Positions 24,154 to 32,906 of a stretch of DNA of 64,000 nt are shown one piece after another. The notes beneath the pieces are model-generated. The model was not told where the DNA came from, searched no databases, and was given only the letters and a program-made list of their open reading frames with translations. The DNA is from Cytophagales bacterium (GTDB lineage Bacteria; Bacteroidota; Bacteroidia; Cytophagales; CCMP332): contig JANQSY010000055.1 of assembly GCA_028279065.1 (NCBI GenBank), positions 1 through 64,000 of the forward strand. Direction: 5' to 3'. Position numbers and translations under genes: made by a program. The stretch's first letter is position 1. Each line of letters begins with the position of its first letter.

Positions 24154-25311
24154 CTATTTATTATCAATCAAACCTCGTCCGGATTTCTTCACCTTTCCGG
24201 ACTTCATCCATTTGCCCGAAACCTTATCCAGTACGCCATTAACAAAGGTTTTGCTATTCGGCGTGCTGTATTTTTTCGACAGTTCAATATACTCATTTAT
24301 CGTAACCTTGACAGGTATACTTGGGAAGTGGACCATCTCGGCCATTCCCATTATTATCAACGTTTTATCGATCAGAGCAATTCTATCCGGATCCCAATTT
24401 TTTGCCTGTTTGGCCAGGAAACTTTCGTTTTCTTTCCAATCTTTTATTGAATGATCCCAAAGGTCAAGAAAAAACTCCCTGTCCTCCTCCCAATTGCTCG
24501 AAAGGGGAGTATGTTCATAATCGTCTTTTTGGGGATCAAGTTCCTTAATGAACTTCCTGACCATATTACGTACGATCTTTTTATCCTGGAACCATGAGAT
24601 AAATCGCTCTTCAAAAAGGCTGTTGAATCCTTGATGGGAGAATATTCTTTCCGATACAAGGTGGAGAAGTATTTCTCTTTTTGCTTCAAGGGTCTTTGCT
24701 CCTTTGGTGAGATAACTTTTGAACTCTTCATCGTTTTTTGAAGAGTCAATGAAGACCATTCTAATGCAATCCTCCTCCCGGGACCAATCTATTCCACTTT
24801 TTTTTCTGGAAAAGTGTTTATTCTTAGCGAAGAACACCATAAAAGGATTGTCCTCGATCATCTTAAAGGTCTGACTCTGTGGCAGTCCCTTCGGCAGATT
24901 CTTTTCTTTTTCCTTTTCAAGGATAGATCCATAAGAGCAAAATTCCCCGATGAAGTCCAATGAACTCAGGTAAGCTTGATGAACACTCTCTGCAGATTCC
25001 ATCAAGGATTTTCTTGCTCTCAGGGACTCCTGTGCTATCTGGCTCTTATATTCTGGCAACAGTTCATTGGCTATAGTCTGATCTTTTTCTTTTCCAGTAG
25101 AGTCAAGGAGGACAAGATCAAGGAATTTTTGCTTCTCTTGCTTGACTATTTTCTTGAATTCCTCCTTGGGTAATTTCTCCCCGGATTCAGGGTTCCATTC
25201 CATTGACTCTCGTATTCGGTCAAAGAAAGATGACATGGTCCCGTCAAAGACAACCTGCAATCCGTATAGCCGGTGAAAGACCCTTGAGCGTAAAAGACTG
25301 CGGTTGAGCAT
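24154..25311 (-). CDS. nusB: Transcription antitermination protein NusB, long Bacteroidota form
   Basis: The 385-residue protein is far longer than E. coli NusB (about 140), with the NusB fold in the C-terminal third: DRIALIDKTLIIMGMAEM, PVKVTINEYIELSKKYS and KTFVNGVLDKV. Long NusB proteins are normal in Bacteroidota. NusB binds boxA RNA with NusE to stop early termination in rRNA operons. The N-terminal half is mostly helical and lysine-rich. Confidence 0.88.
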   Translation of the reverse strand: MLNRSLLRSRVFHRLYGLQVVFDGTMSSFFDRIRESMEWNPESGEKLPKEEFKKIVKQEKQKFLDLVLLDSTGKEKDQTIANELLPEYKSQIAQESLRARKSLMESAESVHQAYLSSLDFIGEFCSYGSILEKEKEKNLPKGLPQSQTFKMIEDNPFMVFFAKNKHFSRKKSGIDWSREEDCIRMVFIDSSKNDEEFKSYLTKGAKTLEAKREILLHLVSERIFSHQGFNSLFEERFISWFQDKKIVRNMVRKFIKELDPQKDDYEHTPLSSNWEEDREFFLDLWDHSIKDWKENESFLAKQAKNWDPDRIALIDKTLIIMGMAEMVHFPSIPVKVTINEYIELSKKYSTPNSKTFVNGVLDKVSGKWMKSGKVKKSGRGLIDNK

Positions 25312-25320
25312 TTGCTTGTT

Positions 25321-26421
25321 CTATAGAGGCAATTTGATTTTTCCTACGCTTTCAATTCTTTTCTGGGCCAATTTCATTGCCGCCAGTTGTGTGTGAACCC
25401 CTTCCTTTTCAGCCAGTTCAAAGATCGAAAGAGTGGTGTCGTAAATATTCTCCGCTTTACTAAAAATGATCTCCCTATCATAGCCCATCAATTCACCATA
25501 TACATTCATCAGTCCACCTGCATTGATCAGAAAATCGGGAGCATATAGGATGCCATGCTGCTGACATAGGGGACCATGGATATCCTCATCGGCAAGCTGA
25601 TTATTGGCAGCTCCCGCCACTATCCTTGCCTTAAGGTTTGGAATGGTTTCATCATCAAGTGTTGCTCCTAGTGCACAGGGAGCATAGATATCCATAGGAT
25701 AACCCATTATCTCGTCTGAAGGGACAACCTGAACCTTGAATTCCTTAGCAACAGGCTCGATCTTTTCCTCAAAGATATCTGAAACCAAGACCGTAGCTTT
25801 TTCCTTTACAAGGAGTTCAACAAGGTTTGCTCCAACGTGACCAACGCCTTGTACAGCTACTATTTTGCCTTCGAGGGAATCGCTCCCATATACTTTCTTT
25901 GCCGCTGCCTTCATCCCCATGTAAGTACCATAAGCCGTTACCGGTGAGGGGTCACCCGCACCTCCCAATTTTTCCGGTAGGCCGGTGACGTGTTCGGTTT
26001 CCATGGCGATGTACTCCATGTCCTTTTCACTCATTCCTACATCCTCAGCTGTAATGTAACGCCCACCAAGGCCATCAACGAATTTGCCAAACCTCCTCAG
26101 CATGGCTTCGTTCTTTCCCTTCTTGGGATCCCCGATGATCACAGCCTTTCCTCCACCAAGATTCAACCCTGAAATGGCCGCCTTGAAGGTCATCCCCCTG
26201 GACAACCGAAGGACATCAATGATGGCGGATTTTTCATTCTTGTAAGGCCACATTCTGGTGCCACCCAATGAGGGACCCAGAACTGTATTATGGATCCCGA
26301 TAATGGCCTTTAGCCCAGTGTTCGGGTCATTACAAAAAACAACCTGCTCATGGCCCATTTTGGATACTTCATCGAAAAGGAGAGAGGAGGTGGATGGATT
26401 TGCAAGCAATTCTTCGGACAT
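25321..26421 (-). CDS. ldh: Leucine dehydrogenase (Glu/Leu/Phe/Val dehydrogenase family)
   Basis: The 366-residue NAD-dependent enzyme deaminates branched-chain amino acids. Visible are GPSLGGTRMWPY (about 49-60), the catalytic-lysine segment GLNLGGGKAVIIGDP (about 85-99), and the Rossmann motif VQGVGHVGANL (about 190). It is the first gene of a nine-gene operon that continues with nusB after a 9-base gap, and it has a full consensus promoter. Substrate range (Leu, Val, Phe) is inferred. Confidence 0.88.
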   Translation of the reverse strand: MSEELLANPSTSSLLFDEVSKMGHEQVVFCNDPNTGLKAIIGIHNTVLGPSLGGTRMWPYKNEKSAIIDVLRLSRGMTFKAAISGLNLGGGKAVIIGDPKKGKNEAMLRRFGKFVDGLGGRYITAEDVGMSEKDMEYIAMETEHVTGLPEKLGGAGDPSPVTAYGTYMGMKAAAKKVYGSDSLEGKIVAVQGVGHVGANLVELLVKEKATVLVSDIFEEKIEPVAKEFKVQVVPSDEIMGYPMDIYAPCALGATLDDETIPNLKARIVAGAANNQLADEDIHGPLCQQHGILYAPDFLINAGGLMNVYGELMGYDREIIFSKAENIYDTTLSIFELAEKEGVHTQLAAMKLAQKRIESVGKIKLPL

Positions 26422-26492
26422 GTGGATCTTATTAAGTTTAAATTAGCGACCAATTGCTGATCCCAATCGGCCAGGGGCCGTTTTTGGAAGCG

Positions 26493-26520
26493 CAAAAATA
26501 GCATTTTTTAAACCCCTCAA
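26493..26520 (-). promoter_or_regulatory. Consensus promoter for the ldh-nusB-yajC-coaE-murQ operon
   Basis: Minus strand TTG (26520-26518), 17 bases, TATTTTTG (26500-26493): both elements of the Bacteroidota housekeeping promoter with good spacing. The expected start point is about 65 bases before the ldh ATG. Confidence 0.65.
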
Positions 26521-26561
26521 CAATTTGAACCCAAGCTAAACTCTGGAGGTTATAGTAAGCA

Positions 26562-28361
26562 TTGAAAGAGCTCAAATACCTTAATAAATATCTCTACAAG
26601 TATCGGTTCAGATTATTGGTGGGAGTGGTTTTCATCTGTACCACCAATGTCTTCCAGATCATGCCTGCTTTCCTTGTAAGGTATTCATTTGACCTGATGG
26701 AAGAAACCTATACCCAGTACCAAATCCTTTCGGGCTTTGAAAGCAGATCACTGTTAGCGGAGAATTTCATTTCAAGTGCCTTCCTTTATGGGGCCATTAT
26801 TCTCTTGATGGTCATCCTTAGGGGGATTTTCCTGTTCCTTACGCGGCAAACCATTATCAAGGTTTCAAGGCACATTGAGTATGATCTCAAAAATGAGATC
26901 TATGACCATTACCAAAGCCTTCCCTTAACATTCTATAGAAAGAACAACACGGGTGACCTGATGGCCAGGATCTCGGAAGATGTAAGCAGGGTAAGGATGT
27001 ATCTGGGCCCTGCGATCATGTATAGCCTCAACCTGATCTCCCTTTTCGCCATTTGCATTCCAGTGATGTTCAGCATCAACAGCAGGTTGACCTTTTTCGT
27101 CCTTGCTCCCCTGCCAATTCTTTCCATCTCTATCTATTTCGTCAATAATCTGATCAACAAAAGGTCCGAAGAGATCCAGAAGTCCCTTTCAGGTTTATCC
27201 ACCTATGTGCAGGAAGCCTTTTCTGGGATCAGGGTTCTGAAATCCTTTGTAAGAGAAAAGGATTCCGGAGACTACTTCTTCAAAGAAAGCAATGACTACA
27301 AGTATAAAACCCTCCAGCTCGCCAGGGTGAACGCCTTCTTTTTCCCAACCATCATGTCCCTTATTGGCCTCAGCACCATATTGACCATATATGTTGGTGG
27401 ACTTGAAGTCAGCAGGGGCGCGATCACTGTAGGAAATATTGGCGAATTTGTGATGTATGTAAACTTCCTGGTCTGGCCGGTTACAGCCCTGGGCTGGGTG
27501 AGCAGCATCATTCAAAGGGCAGCTGCAAGCCAAAAGAGGCTAAACGATTTTCTTAAGATCAAAAATGACCTCGTCTCCGGCGATGAACAGGTTAAGGAAC
27601 TTCAGGGAGAGATAAGATTTCAGGATATCGGTTTTACCTACCCGGATTCGGGGGTGGTTGCTCTTGAAGGGGTAAATATCGACATTGAGCCCGGAGAGAC
27701 CGTGGCTATAGTAGGACCAACGGGTTCAGGAAAAAGCACCATAGCAAATCTCTTGCTTCGGCTTTATGATCCACAAAAAGGGAAGATCACCATTGACGGT
27801 AAGGATCTGAAGAGAATCGATCTGCCCCAGTACCGGAATCAGGTGGGTTATGTTCCCCAGGATGTTTTCCTTTTTTCCGATACCATAACCAACAATATTG
27901 CTTTTGGAGATATCGATCTGGATAAAGAGCTAGTTGAATCTGCAGCTATGGTCGCCGACCTCTATGACAATGTTCAGGAGTTCCCCGATAAATTCGACAC
28001 CAAGATCGGAGAAAGGGGGATTACCTTATCAGGGGGGCAAAAACAAAGAACCTCGATCGCCAGGGCCCTTATTAGAAAACCCAAAGTACTCATTCTCGAT
28101 GATGCCTTATCAGCTGTAGACACCGAAACCGAGAACTCAATACTAGAAGGGTTAAAAGGTTACTCCCGAAAGATCACTACGCTGATAATATCCCATAGGA
28201 TCAGTTCAGTGAAGCTGGCCGACAAGATCTTCGTACTGGAGGAAGGTAAGATCGTCCAAAAAGGTTCACACGATAATCTGGTCATCCAGGAGGGTCCCTA
28301 CAAACGCCTTTATCAAAAGCAGCTTAGTTCTGAGCCGACACCGAAGGATCAGTTACAGTAA
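26562..28361 (+). CDS. ABC exporter, fused membrane and ATPase domains
   Basis: The 599-residue half-transporter has six membrane helices (about 17-320) and a C-terminal ATPase: Walker A GPTGSGKST (about 388-396), Q loop, signature LSGGQ near 495, Walker B VLILDDALSA. It resembles MsbA/MdlB-type exporters of lipids or drugs and would act as a homodimer or with a partner. The start is TTG; a GGAGG lies 12 bases upstream, unusual in this phylum. Convergent with the cytochrome gene, overlapping by 13 bases. Confidence 0.9.
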   Translation: MKELKYLNKYLYKYRFRLLVGVVFICTTNVFQIMPAFLVRYSFDLMEETYTQYQILSGFESRSLLAENFISSAFLYGAIILLMVILRGIFLFLTRQTIIKVSRHIEYDLKNEIYDHYQSLPLTFYRKNNTGDLMARISEDVSRVRMYLGPAIMYSLNLISLFAICIPVMFSINSRLTFFVLAPLPILSISIYFVNNLINKRSEEIQKSLSGLSTYVQEAFSGIRVLKSFVREKDSGDYFFKESNDYKYKTLQLARVNAFFFPTIMSLIGLSTILTIYVGGLEVSRGAITVGNIGEFVMYVNFLVWPVTALGWVSSIIQRAAASQKRLNDFLKIKNDLVSGDEQVKELQGEIRFQDIGFTYPDSGVVALEGVNIDIEPGETVAIVGPTGSGKSTIANLLLRLYDPQKGKITIDGKDLKRIDLPQYRNQVGYVPQDVFLFSDTITNNIAFGDIDLDKELVESAAMVADLYDNVQEFPDKFDTKIGERGITLSGGQKQRTSIARALIRKPKVLILDDALSAVDTETENSILEGLKGYSRKITTLIISHRISSVKLADKIFVLEEGKIVQKGSHDNLVIQEGPYKRLYQKQLSSEPTPKDQLQ

Positions 28362-28762
28362 TTTAGGCCCTTCTCGACCTGTTCCGGAGAAGTGTAAACA
28401 CCCGCATTCCCCCAGGCATTCTGAATATAATTGATCAGATGAGTGATCTCTTCGTCAAGCAATTTTTCGTTTGAAGGCATCGGCTGGTCGTATTCCAAAC
28501 CATTGACCATTATTTTTCCCCGTCGTCCCCATTTTATTATGCAAGCAAGTGAGTCAGGATATTTATCTATGTAATCAGAACCCGCTAAAGGTGGATACAA
28601 GGCACCCAATCCTTTTCCATCCTCTCCATGACATTGGATGCAGTTGTTCTGGTACAGGATCAATCCTTGGGATACTGAACGATCCATTTTGAGTTGCTCC
28701 GGGTCGGTGCAAGCATAAGAAAGGATTAGCAAAAAAAAAGAAAGGGATACCCTATGAATCAA
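28349..28762 (-). CDS. Lipoprotein cytochrome c
   Basis: The 137-residue protein has a lipoprotein signal (LSYAC, Cys18) and a single class I c-type heme site CIQCH (about 41-45). The axial Met is probably in QPMPSNEKLL. It would carry electrons at the periplasmic face of a membrane, and sits in an operon with a SCO copper protein, which suggests a cytochrome oxidase context, although oxidase genes are not in the window. Confidence 0.85.
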   Translation of the reverse strand: MIHRVSLSFFLLILSYACTDPEQLKMDRSVSQGLILYQNNCIQCHGEDGKGLGALYPPLAGSDYIDKYPDSLACIIKWGRRGKIMVNGLEYDQPMPSNEKLLDEEITHLINYIQNAWGNAGVYTSPEQVEKGLNYCN

Positions 28763-29381
28763 AATACTCCGCCTCGAGGTTTTTGATGTCTCGCATCAAC
28801 AGATCCACTTTTTCCTCCTTGGTCCCATCATAAAAACCCCGGATCCGCAATTCCTTATCGATCAAAATAAAAGCTCCGGAGTGGATGTATCCGCCAGGCG
28901 CGGTACTGTCCTCTGCCGCGGATACAAGAAAACCCTTTTGTGCAAGATCAAGTATGTCGTCCAGGTCACCGGTAAGAAAATCCCAACCTGCTGTTGAGGC
29001 TCCAAGCCGTTGGGAATAGTCCTTGAGTACTTCGATGGTATCATGCCTGGGATCTATCGAAATGGAAATGATCCTAAAATCCTCCTGGGTAGCAAATTCT
29101 TCGTTAACCCTAAGCATCTGGGTCTTCATGATCGGGCAGATTGATGGGCAAGTGGTGAAGAAGAAGTCAGCTACTACAATATTACCTTTCAGGTCTTCTT
29201 CGGTGATCTCTATTCCTTCCTGATTCATCAATACAAATCCTGGGATGGAATGATACAGCGTATCGGTAGCTCCATCTACTTCCAGAGTTGTTCTAGGCCC
29301 AATAATTGGTAGTCGCTTTCCTTCATTACAGGAAACCATCAGCAGCAGACCTAACAGAACAAATAGGGGAAACCTTTTCAT
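28752..29381 (-). CDS. SCO1/SenC family copper protein
   Basis: The 209-residue lipoprotein (MVSC) has a thioredoxin fold. Copper ligands are in TTCPSICP (Cys78 and Cys82) and His167 in GYIHSGAF. SCO proteins insert copper into the CuA site of cytochrome oxidase. ATG at 29381 overlaps the stop of the upstream gene by one base; an extra GTG one codon earlier is possible. Overlaps the cytochrome gene by 11 bases. Confidence 0.9.
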   Translation of the reverse strand: MKRFPLFVLLGLLLMVSCNEGKRLPIIGPRTTLEVDGATDTLYHSIPGFVLMNQEGIEITEEDLKGNIVVADFFFTTCPSICPIMKTQMLRVNEEFATQEDFRIISISIDPRHDTIEVLKDYSQRLGASTAGWDFLTGDLDDILDLAQKGFLVSAAEDSTAPGGYIHSGAFILIDKELRIRGFYDGTKEEKVDLLMRDIKNLEAEYFDS

Positions 29382-29818
29382 CACTCTTCCTCCATAAGAA
29401 TATCCTGGGCCTGGTTTAGGCTTTCCAACATCAATGTTCGGACAGAATCAATCTTTGCCCTTTCTTCAGCATAGTACTCCAGTATCTCCTCTTTGGTCAT
29501 TTCACTTCCCATGGGCTCATATTCATACATCCATTTATTCATAGAGTGATATGCACTATCCAATAGGGAGGCTATTCGCTTCATATTTTCTATTATGAGG
29601 CTATCGGATTTCAGGGAATCAATACGCGAGTCAAGCTCTTTTTTCAGCTTTTGAATCTCGATGTGTTTCGGCATCACATCGTCATGTACTGCCATGATTT
29701 CCCCTTGTAAGGAGTCCTTCAATGCGCCGATATCAAATTTGGCTGAATTATCTCCTGAACAGGAAGACAGCATCATCCCTGCTCCAAGAAGGAGTAAAAA
29801 AAAGGTTCTAATAATCAT
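29381..29818 (-). CDS. Helical lipoprotein of unknown function
   Basis: The 145-residue lipoprotein (LSSC, Cys20) is almost entirely predicted helix with heptad-like Leu/Ile spacing (KLKKELDSRIDSLKSDSLII) and an acidic end. Similar lipoproteins beside SCO genes in Bacteroidota are often labelled viral A-type inclusion protein, a coiled-coil similarity with no functional meaning. It lies between DPP4 and the SCO gene, with 4-base and 1-base overlaps, so it is probably part of the same envelope function. Confidence 0.65.
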   Translation of the reverse strand: MIIRTFFLLLLGAGMMLSSCSGDNSAKFDIGALKDSLQGEIMAVHDDVMPKHIEIQKLKKELDSRIDSLKSDSLIIENMKRIASLLDSAYHSMNKWMYEYEPMGSEMTKEEILEYYAEERAKIDSVRTLMLESLNQAQDILMEEE

Positions 29819-31971
29819 AATGTTCTGAGAATAAAGTCCGCGATCTTTTGGTAAACATTTTTCCTGGAGATGCCAACGTTGATCTTATGGTCACCTTTCG
29901 GATAAACAAAAAAGTCGAATTGTTTGTCTTCCTGAACAAGCTTCTGAGCAAGTTCCATTGAGTTTTGTAGGTGGACATTATCGTCTTCGGCGGCATGGAT
30001 CAGCATGTAATCCCCTTTGAGCCCATGAGAGAGGTTCAGGGGTGAAAATGCAGCATACCCGGTCTGATTGGCTGAGGGTTGTTGCATGTAACGTTCTGTG
30101 TAGGCTGCATTGTAATAACCCCAATGTGTAACCGGAGCTACGGCCACGGCTGACCGAAAGAGTTCTGGCTCAAGAAACTTGCACAGGGATGACATATAAC
30201 CTCCATAGCTCCATCCCCAGATCCCTATCCTTTCGGGATCGATCTCAGGTTTTTTCTGAAGGCTCTTGGCCACCAGGATCTGATCCTCGGATTCCATTTT
30301 TCCAAGGTTGCGGTAAACCTGCTTTTTGAACTGCACTCCTTTACCAGCCGTTCCGCGGTTGTCAACACAAAAAATGAAGTATCCTTTTTGTACAAGGGAT
30401 TGATGCCATAACTCGCGTTCAGTGAATTGCCACTTGTTCTTGACCTTTTGACTTCCGGGGCCCCCATAAACATAGATCAGAGCGGGGTATTTTTTTCCTG
30501 GTTCTATGTTTTTCGGGGTAATTGAGTAACTCTGCAAAATGGTGGAATCCACCCCTTCAAAGCTTGTCAATTCTGGGATTACCAATCCAAACGACTTTCT
30601 TTTCTCCTCAAGTTCAGCGTTATCCTCAAATTCAGCCAGAAGCTTTGCATTACTGGTAGAGTAGGCCTTATAAGAAGGAGGAGTGCTAAGATTCGAATGA
30701 TGATCCAAGAAGTATTTGGCATCGGGACTCATTTGGATCTTATGCCAACCCTTTGCCTCACTTAGCTTCCTCTTCTTTTTTCCCTTGAGTGAGATCTCAT
30801 AAAAGTGTCGTTCAGCAGGACCTTCCTCTGTAGAGGTGAAGTAAAGGTTTCCACTTTTGGAATCGGCCAAGACCAATTTATCTGCATCCCAATCTCCGGA
30901 TGTGATCTGCCGGATGATCTTTCCGGACATCTCAAACTGGAAAAAATGCTTGTATCCGGTTTTTTCCGAAGGATAAATGAAGCTCTCTCCATCAGCAAGG
31001 TAAGTCAACTCGTTTAGGTAATTGAAATCCACAAAAGCTCTGGCCGCATCGATCAAAATGATCTGGGCCATTCCGGAGTTAGCACCAATATGAAGAATCT
31101 CAAGCTTGTTTTGGAAACGGTTGATCCGGATTGCAGAGAGTAGATCATTGTTGTAAGTCCATTGAATCGCTGGAACATAAACATCATCGTTTGGCCCCAG
31201 ATTGACATCAATGGTCTTCCCATCATTTAGGTGATAGATCATTAGGTCGACATCGGAGATCTTTTCACCCGCTTTTGAATATCTCAGTTCCCTGGAATGG
31301 GTATAAAGACCCTCCCAAACCTGAAGAGGGTAAATGGGTACCTGGGTTTGGTCAAAGCTCAGAAAGGCCAACTTATCGCTTTTAGGAGACCAGCAAAAGG
31401 CCTTGGTCAAATAGAACTCTTCCTCATAGGTCCAATCCGCAAAGCCGTTAAGGACCATATTTTCTTCTCCATTATCGGTAATCCTTTTTTCTTTTCCCTC
31501 TTCCAGATCCCATATAAAGAGATCATAAGATTTGACATAGGCGACCTTCTTTCCATCGGGTGAAAAGGTTGCGTAGGATAAGTCACCTGAACCATTCAAT
31601 TGCTCCAAGCTTCGGGTCTCGGTATTGAAGATGAAGTAATCCCCCTGGTAGGAGCGCCTCCAGATCTTGGTTTTATTTGCCAGGATCAGGACATTTTCTT
31701 CGTCAGAACTGATCGAAAACTCCGCAATTTGGAGGTTAACCTCATTGCCATCCAGCAAGATCTCCGGTTGCGATCCCCTGGTAACCGAAAACCTCATGAT
31801 CTTATTTCCCTTTAATCCGGCGAAGTAATCAGTATTCTTATACCATTGGATAGAATTGATCTCCTTTGGGGTAAAAGTTCCCTTAACCCAAATATGATCC
31901 AGGTCCAGGACGTTTTGGGAAAAGACCGGAAAACAAAAACAAATCAAGTATAGAGCCTGAACAAGCTTCAT
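29815..31971 (-). CDS. S9 family dipeptidyl peptidase IV-like protease
   Basis: The 718-residue exported enzyme has a signal peptide (1-19, ending VFSQ), an eight-bladed propeller (about 40-480) and an alpha/beta-hydrolase domain. The catalytic triad is Ser588 in GWSYGGYM, Asp663 in AAEDDNVH and His695 in GDHKI. The propeller contains the DWTYEEEF element that binds the substrate amino terminus, typical of DPP4. It releases Xaa-Pro or Xaa-Ala dipeptides in the periplasm. It heads the operon lipoprotein-SCO-cytochrome c. ATG at 31971 is preferred over an upstream in-frame start inside the promoter. Confidence 0.9.
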   Translation of the reverse strand: MKLVQALYLICFCFPVFSQNVLDLDHIWVKGTFTPKEINSIQWYKNTDYFAGLKGNKIMRFSVTRGSQPEILLDGNEVNLQIAEFSISSDEENVLILANKTKIWRRSYQGDYFIFNTETRSLEQLNGSGDLSYATFSPDGKKVAYVKSYDLFIWDLEEGKEKRITDNGEENMVLNGFADWTYEEEFYLTKAFCWSPKSDKLAFLSFDQTQVPIYPLQVWEGLYTHSRELRYSKAGEKISDVDLMIYHLNDGKTIDVNLGPNDDVYVPAIQWTYNNDLLSAIRINRFQNKLEILHIGANSGMAQIILIDAARAFVDFNYLNELTYLADGESFIYPSEKTGYKHFFQFEMSGKIIRQITSGDWDADKLVLADSKSGNLYFTSTEEGPAERHFYEISLKGKKKRKLSEAKGWHKIQMSPDAKYFLDHHSNLSTPPSYKAYSTSNAKLLAEFEDNAELEEKRKSFGLVIPELTSFEGVDSTILQSYSITPKNIEPGKKYPALIYVYGGPGSQKVKNKWQFTERELWHQSLVQKGYFIFCVDNRGTAGKGVQFKKQVYRNLGKMESEDQILVAKSLQKKPEIDPERIGIWGWSYGGYMSSLCKFLEPELFRSAVAVAPVTHWGYYNAAYTERYMQQPSANQTGYAAFSPLNLSHGLKGDYMLIHAAEDDNVHLQNSMELAQKLVQEDKQFDFFVYPKGDHKINVGISRKNVYQKIADFILRTL

Positions 31972-31977
31972 CTGATA

Positions 31978-31994
31978 TATTTTTGGCAAAAATA
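31978..31994. promoter_or_regulatory. Back-to-back -7 boxes forming a 17-bp palindrome
   Basis: TATTTTTGGCAAAAATA contains TATTTTTG for the plus-strand lipoprotein gene (31978-31985) and the same box inverted for the DPP4 operon (31994-31987), sharing a one-base centre. Both match TAnnTTTG. Polymerase can occupy only one at a time, so expression of the two units may be mutually exclusive. No -33 TTG for either. Confidence 0.45.
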
Positions 31995-32030
31995 ACCAAG
32001 GCAGATTTGCTCCCTAAATTTTTTGCTTCA

Positions 32031-32906
32031 ATGTTTCTGTTAGGAGGAAAAATAAAATCACCCCTGATCGTTGGGTTCCTGATATTTCTCCTAGTAATTG
32101 GCGCCTGCCAGAGGCCTGAGGAGATCGATCTTAGTCCCAAACTGGTTTTGGTTCCGCAAGGAGAATCCGGATTTCTAAGGCTGGATGACACTCTTTTCGT
32201 AAAAGTCAGGCTGCTTGCCCTCGACGGGTTCCAAAGTTTCAGGATACAAGAAGTAAGTACCGGTGTCCTTTTTTCCCTGGAAGAAGATGAATTCCCAGAC
32301 ACAACCGTCATCGATACAACCTTTATGTTTCCGATGGACCCATATTCGTTGAGGGATACACTCAAGTACGAGTTCTTTGTTTCTGATGGGAAAAGCAGAA
32401 AAGCATCAAATTTTGTCCAGGTGATCATCGACCAAGAGGTGGACTCACTGTATGAGAATTTTAGCTCGCCCTATGTCACAAACTATAATTCCTACTATTC
32501 ATCAAGTTATGACACTGGATTCACACTGGAAGAGGCTGGACTGATCTCAGAAAAAATCGATCTGGGCTTTGATTACATATCCGATTATTGGTTGGTCGCT
32601 TCTCCGGCAGACTCATTTTTCTCCCAGGTCCTGGTGCCTGAAATGAGCGGCTGGAGTACCCTAAACCCTACCATGCTCTTCTCTACGGACAAAAACAGGT
32701 CCGATTTTATTGATCTGGGCTCAGATGGACCAATCTTGGAAACCTTTATAACCCCTGTACAAAGTATTGATAGCCTGGATGAGGGTCAGGTGCTTTCCTT
32801 CCTCACTGTGGATTCCCTTGCAGGTTGGATCCTGATCGATAAGATCAATGAGGATTTTGATTCGAAAGATCTCTTTATTTCTGCTTCAATTAAGATTGGA
32901 AGGTGA
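32031..32906 (+). CDS. Lipoprotein of unknown function
   Basis: The 291-residue lipoprotein (VIGAC, Cys23) is mainly beta strand. A fibronectin- or Ig-like region is likely at 35-130 (DDTLFVKVRLLALDGFQSFRI, DTLKYEFFVSDGKSRKASNF) and a second beta domain follows. No family is recognised. The ATG at 32031 is chosen because the earlier TTG would lie in the promoter palindrome. Its stop abuts the stop of the convergent AraC gene with no gap. Confidence 0.6.
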   Translation: MFLLGGKIKSPLIVGFLIFLLVIGACQRPEEIDLSPKLVLVPQGESGFLRLDDTLFVKVRLLALDGFQSFRIQEVSTGVLFSLEEDEFPDTTVIDTTFMFPMDPYSLRDTLKYEFFVSDGKSRKASNFVQVIIDQEVDSLYENFSSPYVTNYNSYYSSSYDTGFTLEEAGLISEKIDLGFDYISDYWLVASPADSFFSQVLVPEMSGWSTLNPTMLFSTDKNRSDFIDLGSDGPILETFITPVQSIDSLDEGQVLSFLTVDSLAGWILIDKINEDFDSKDLFISASIKIGR

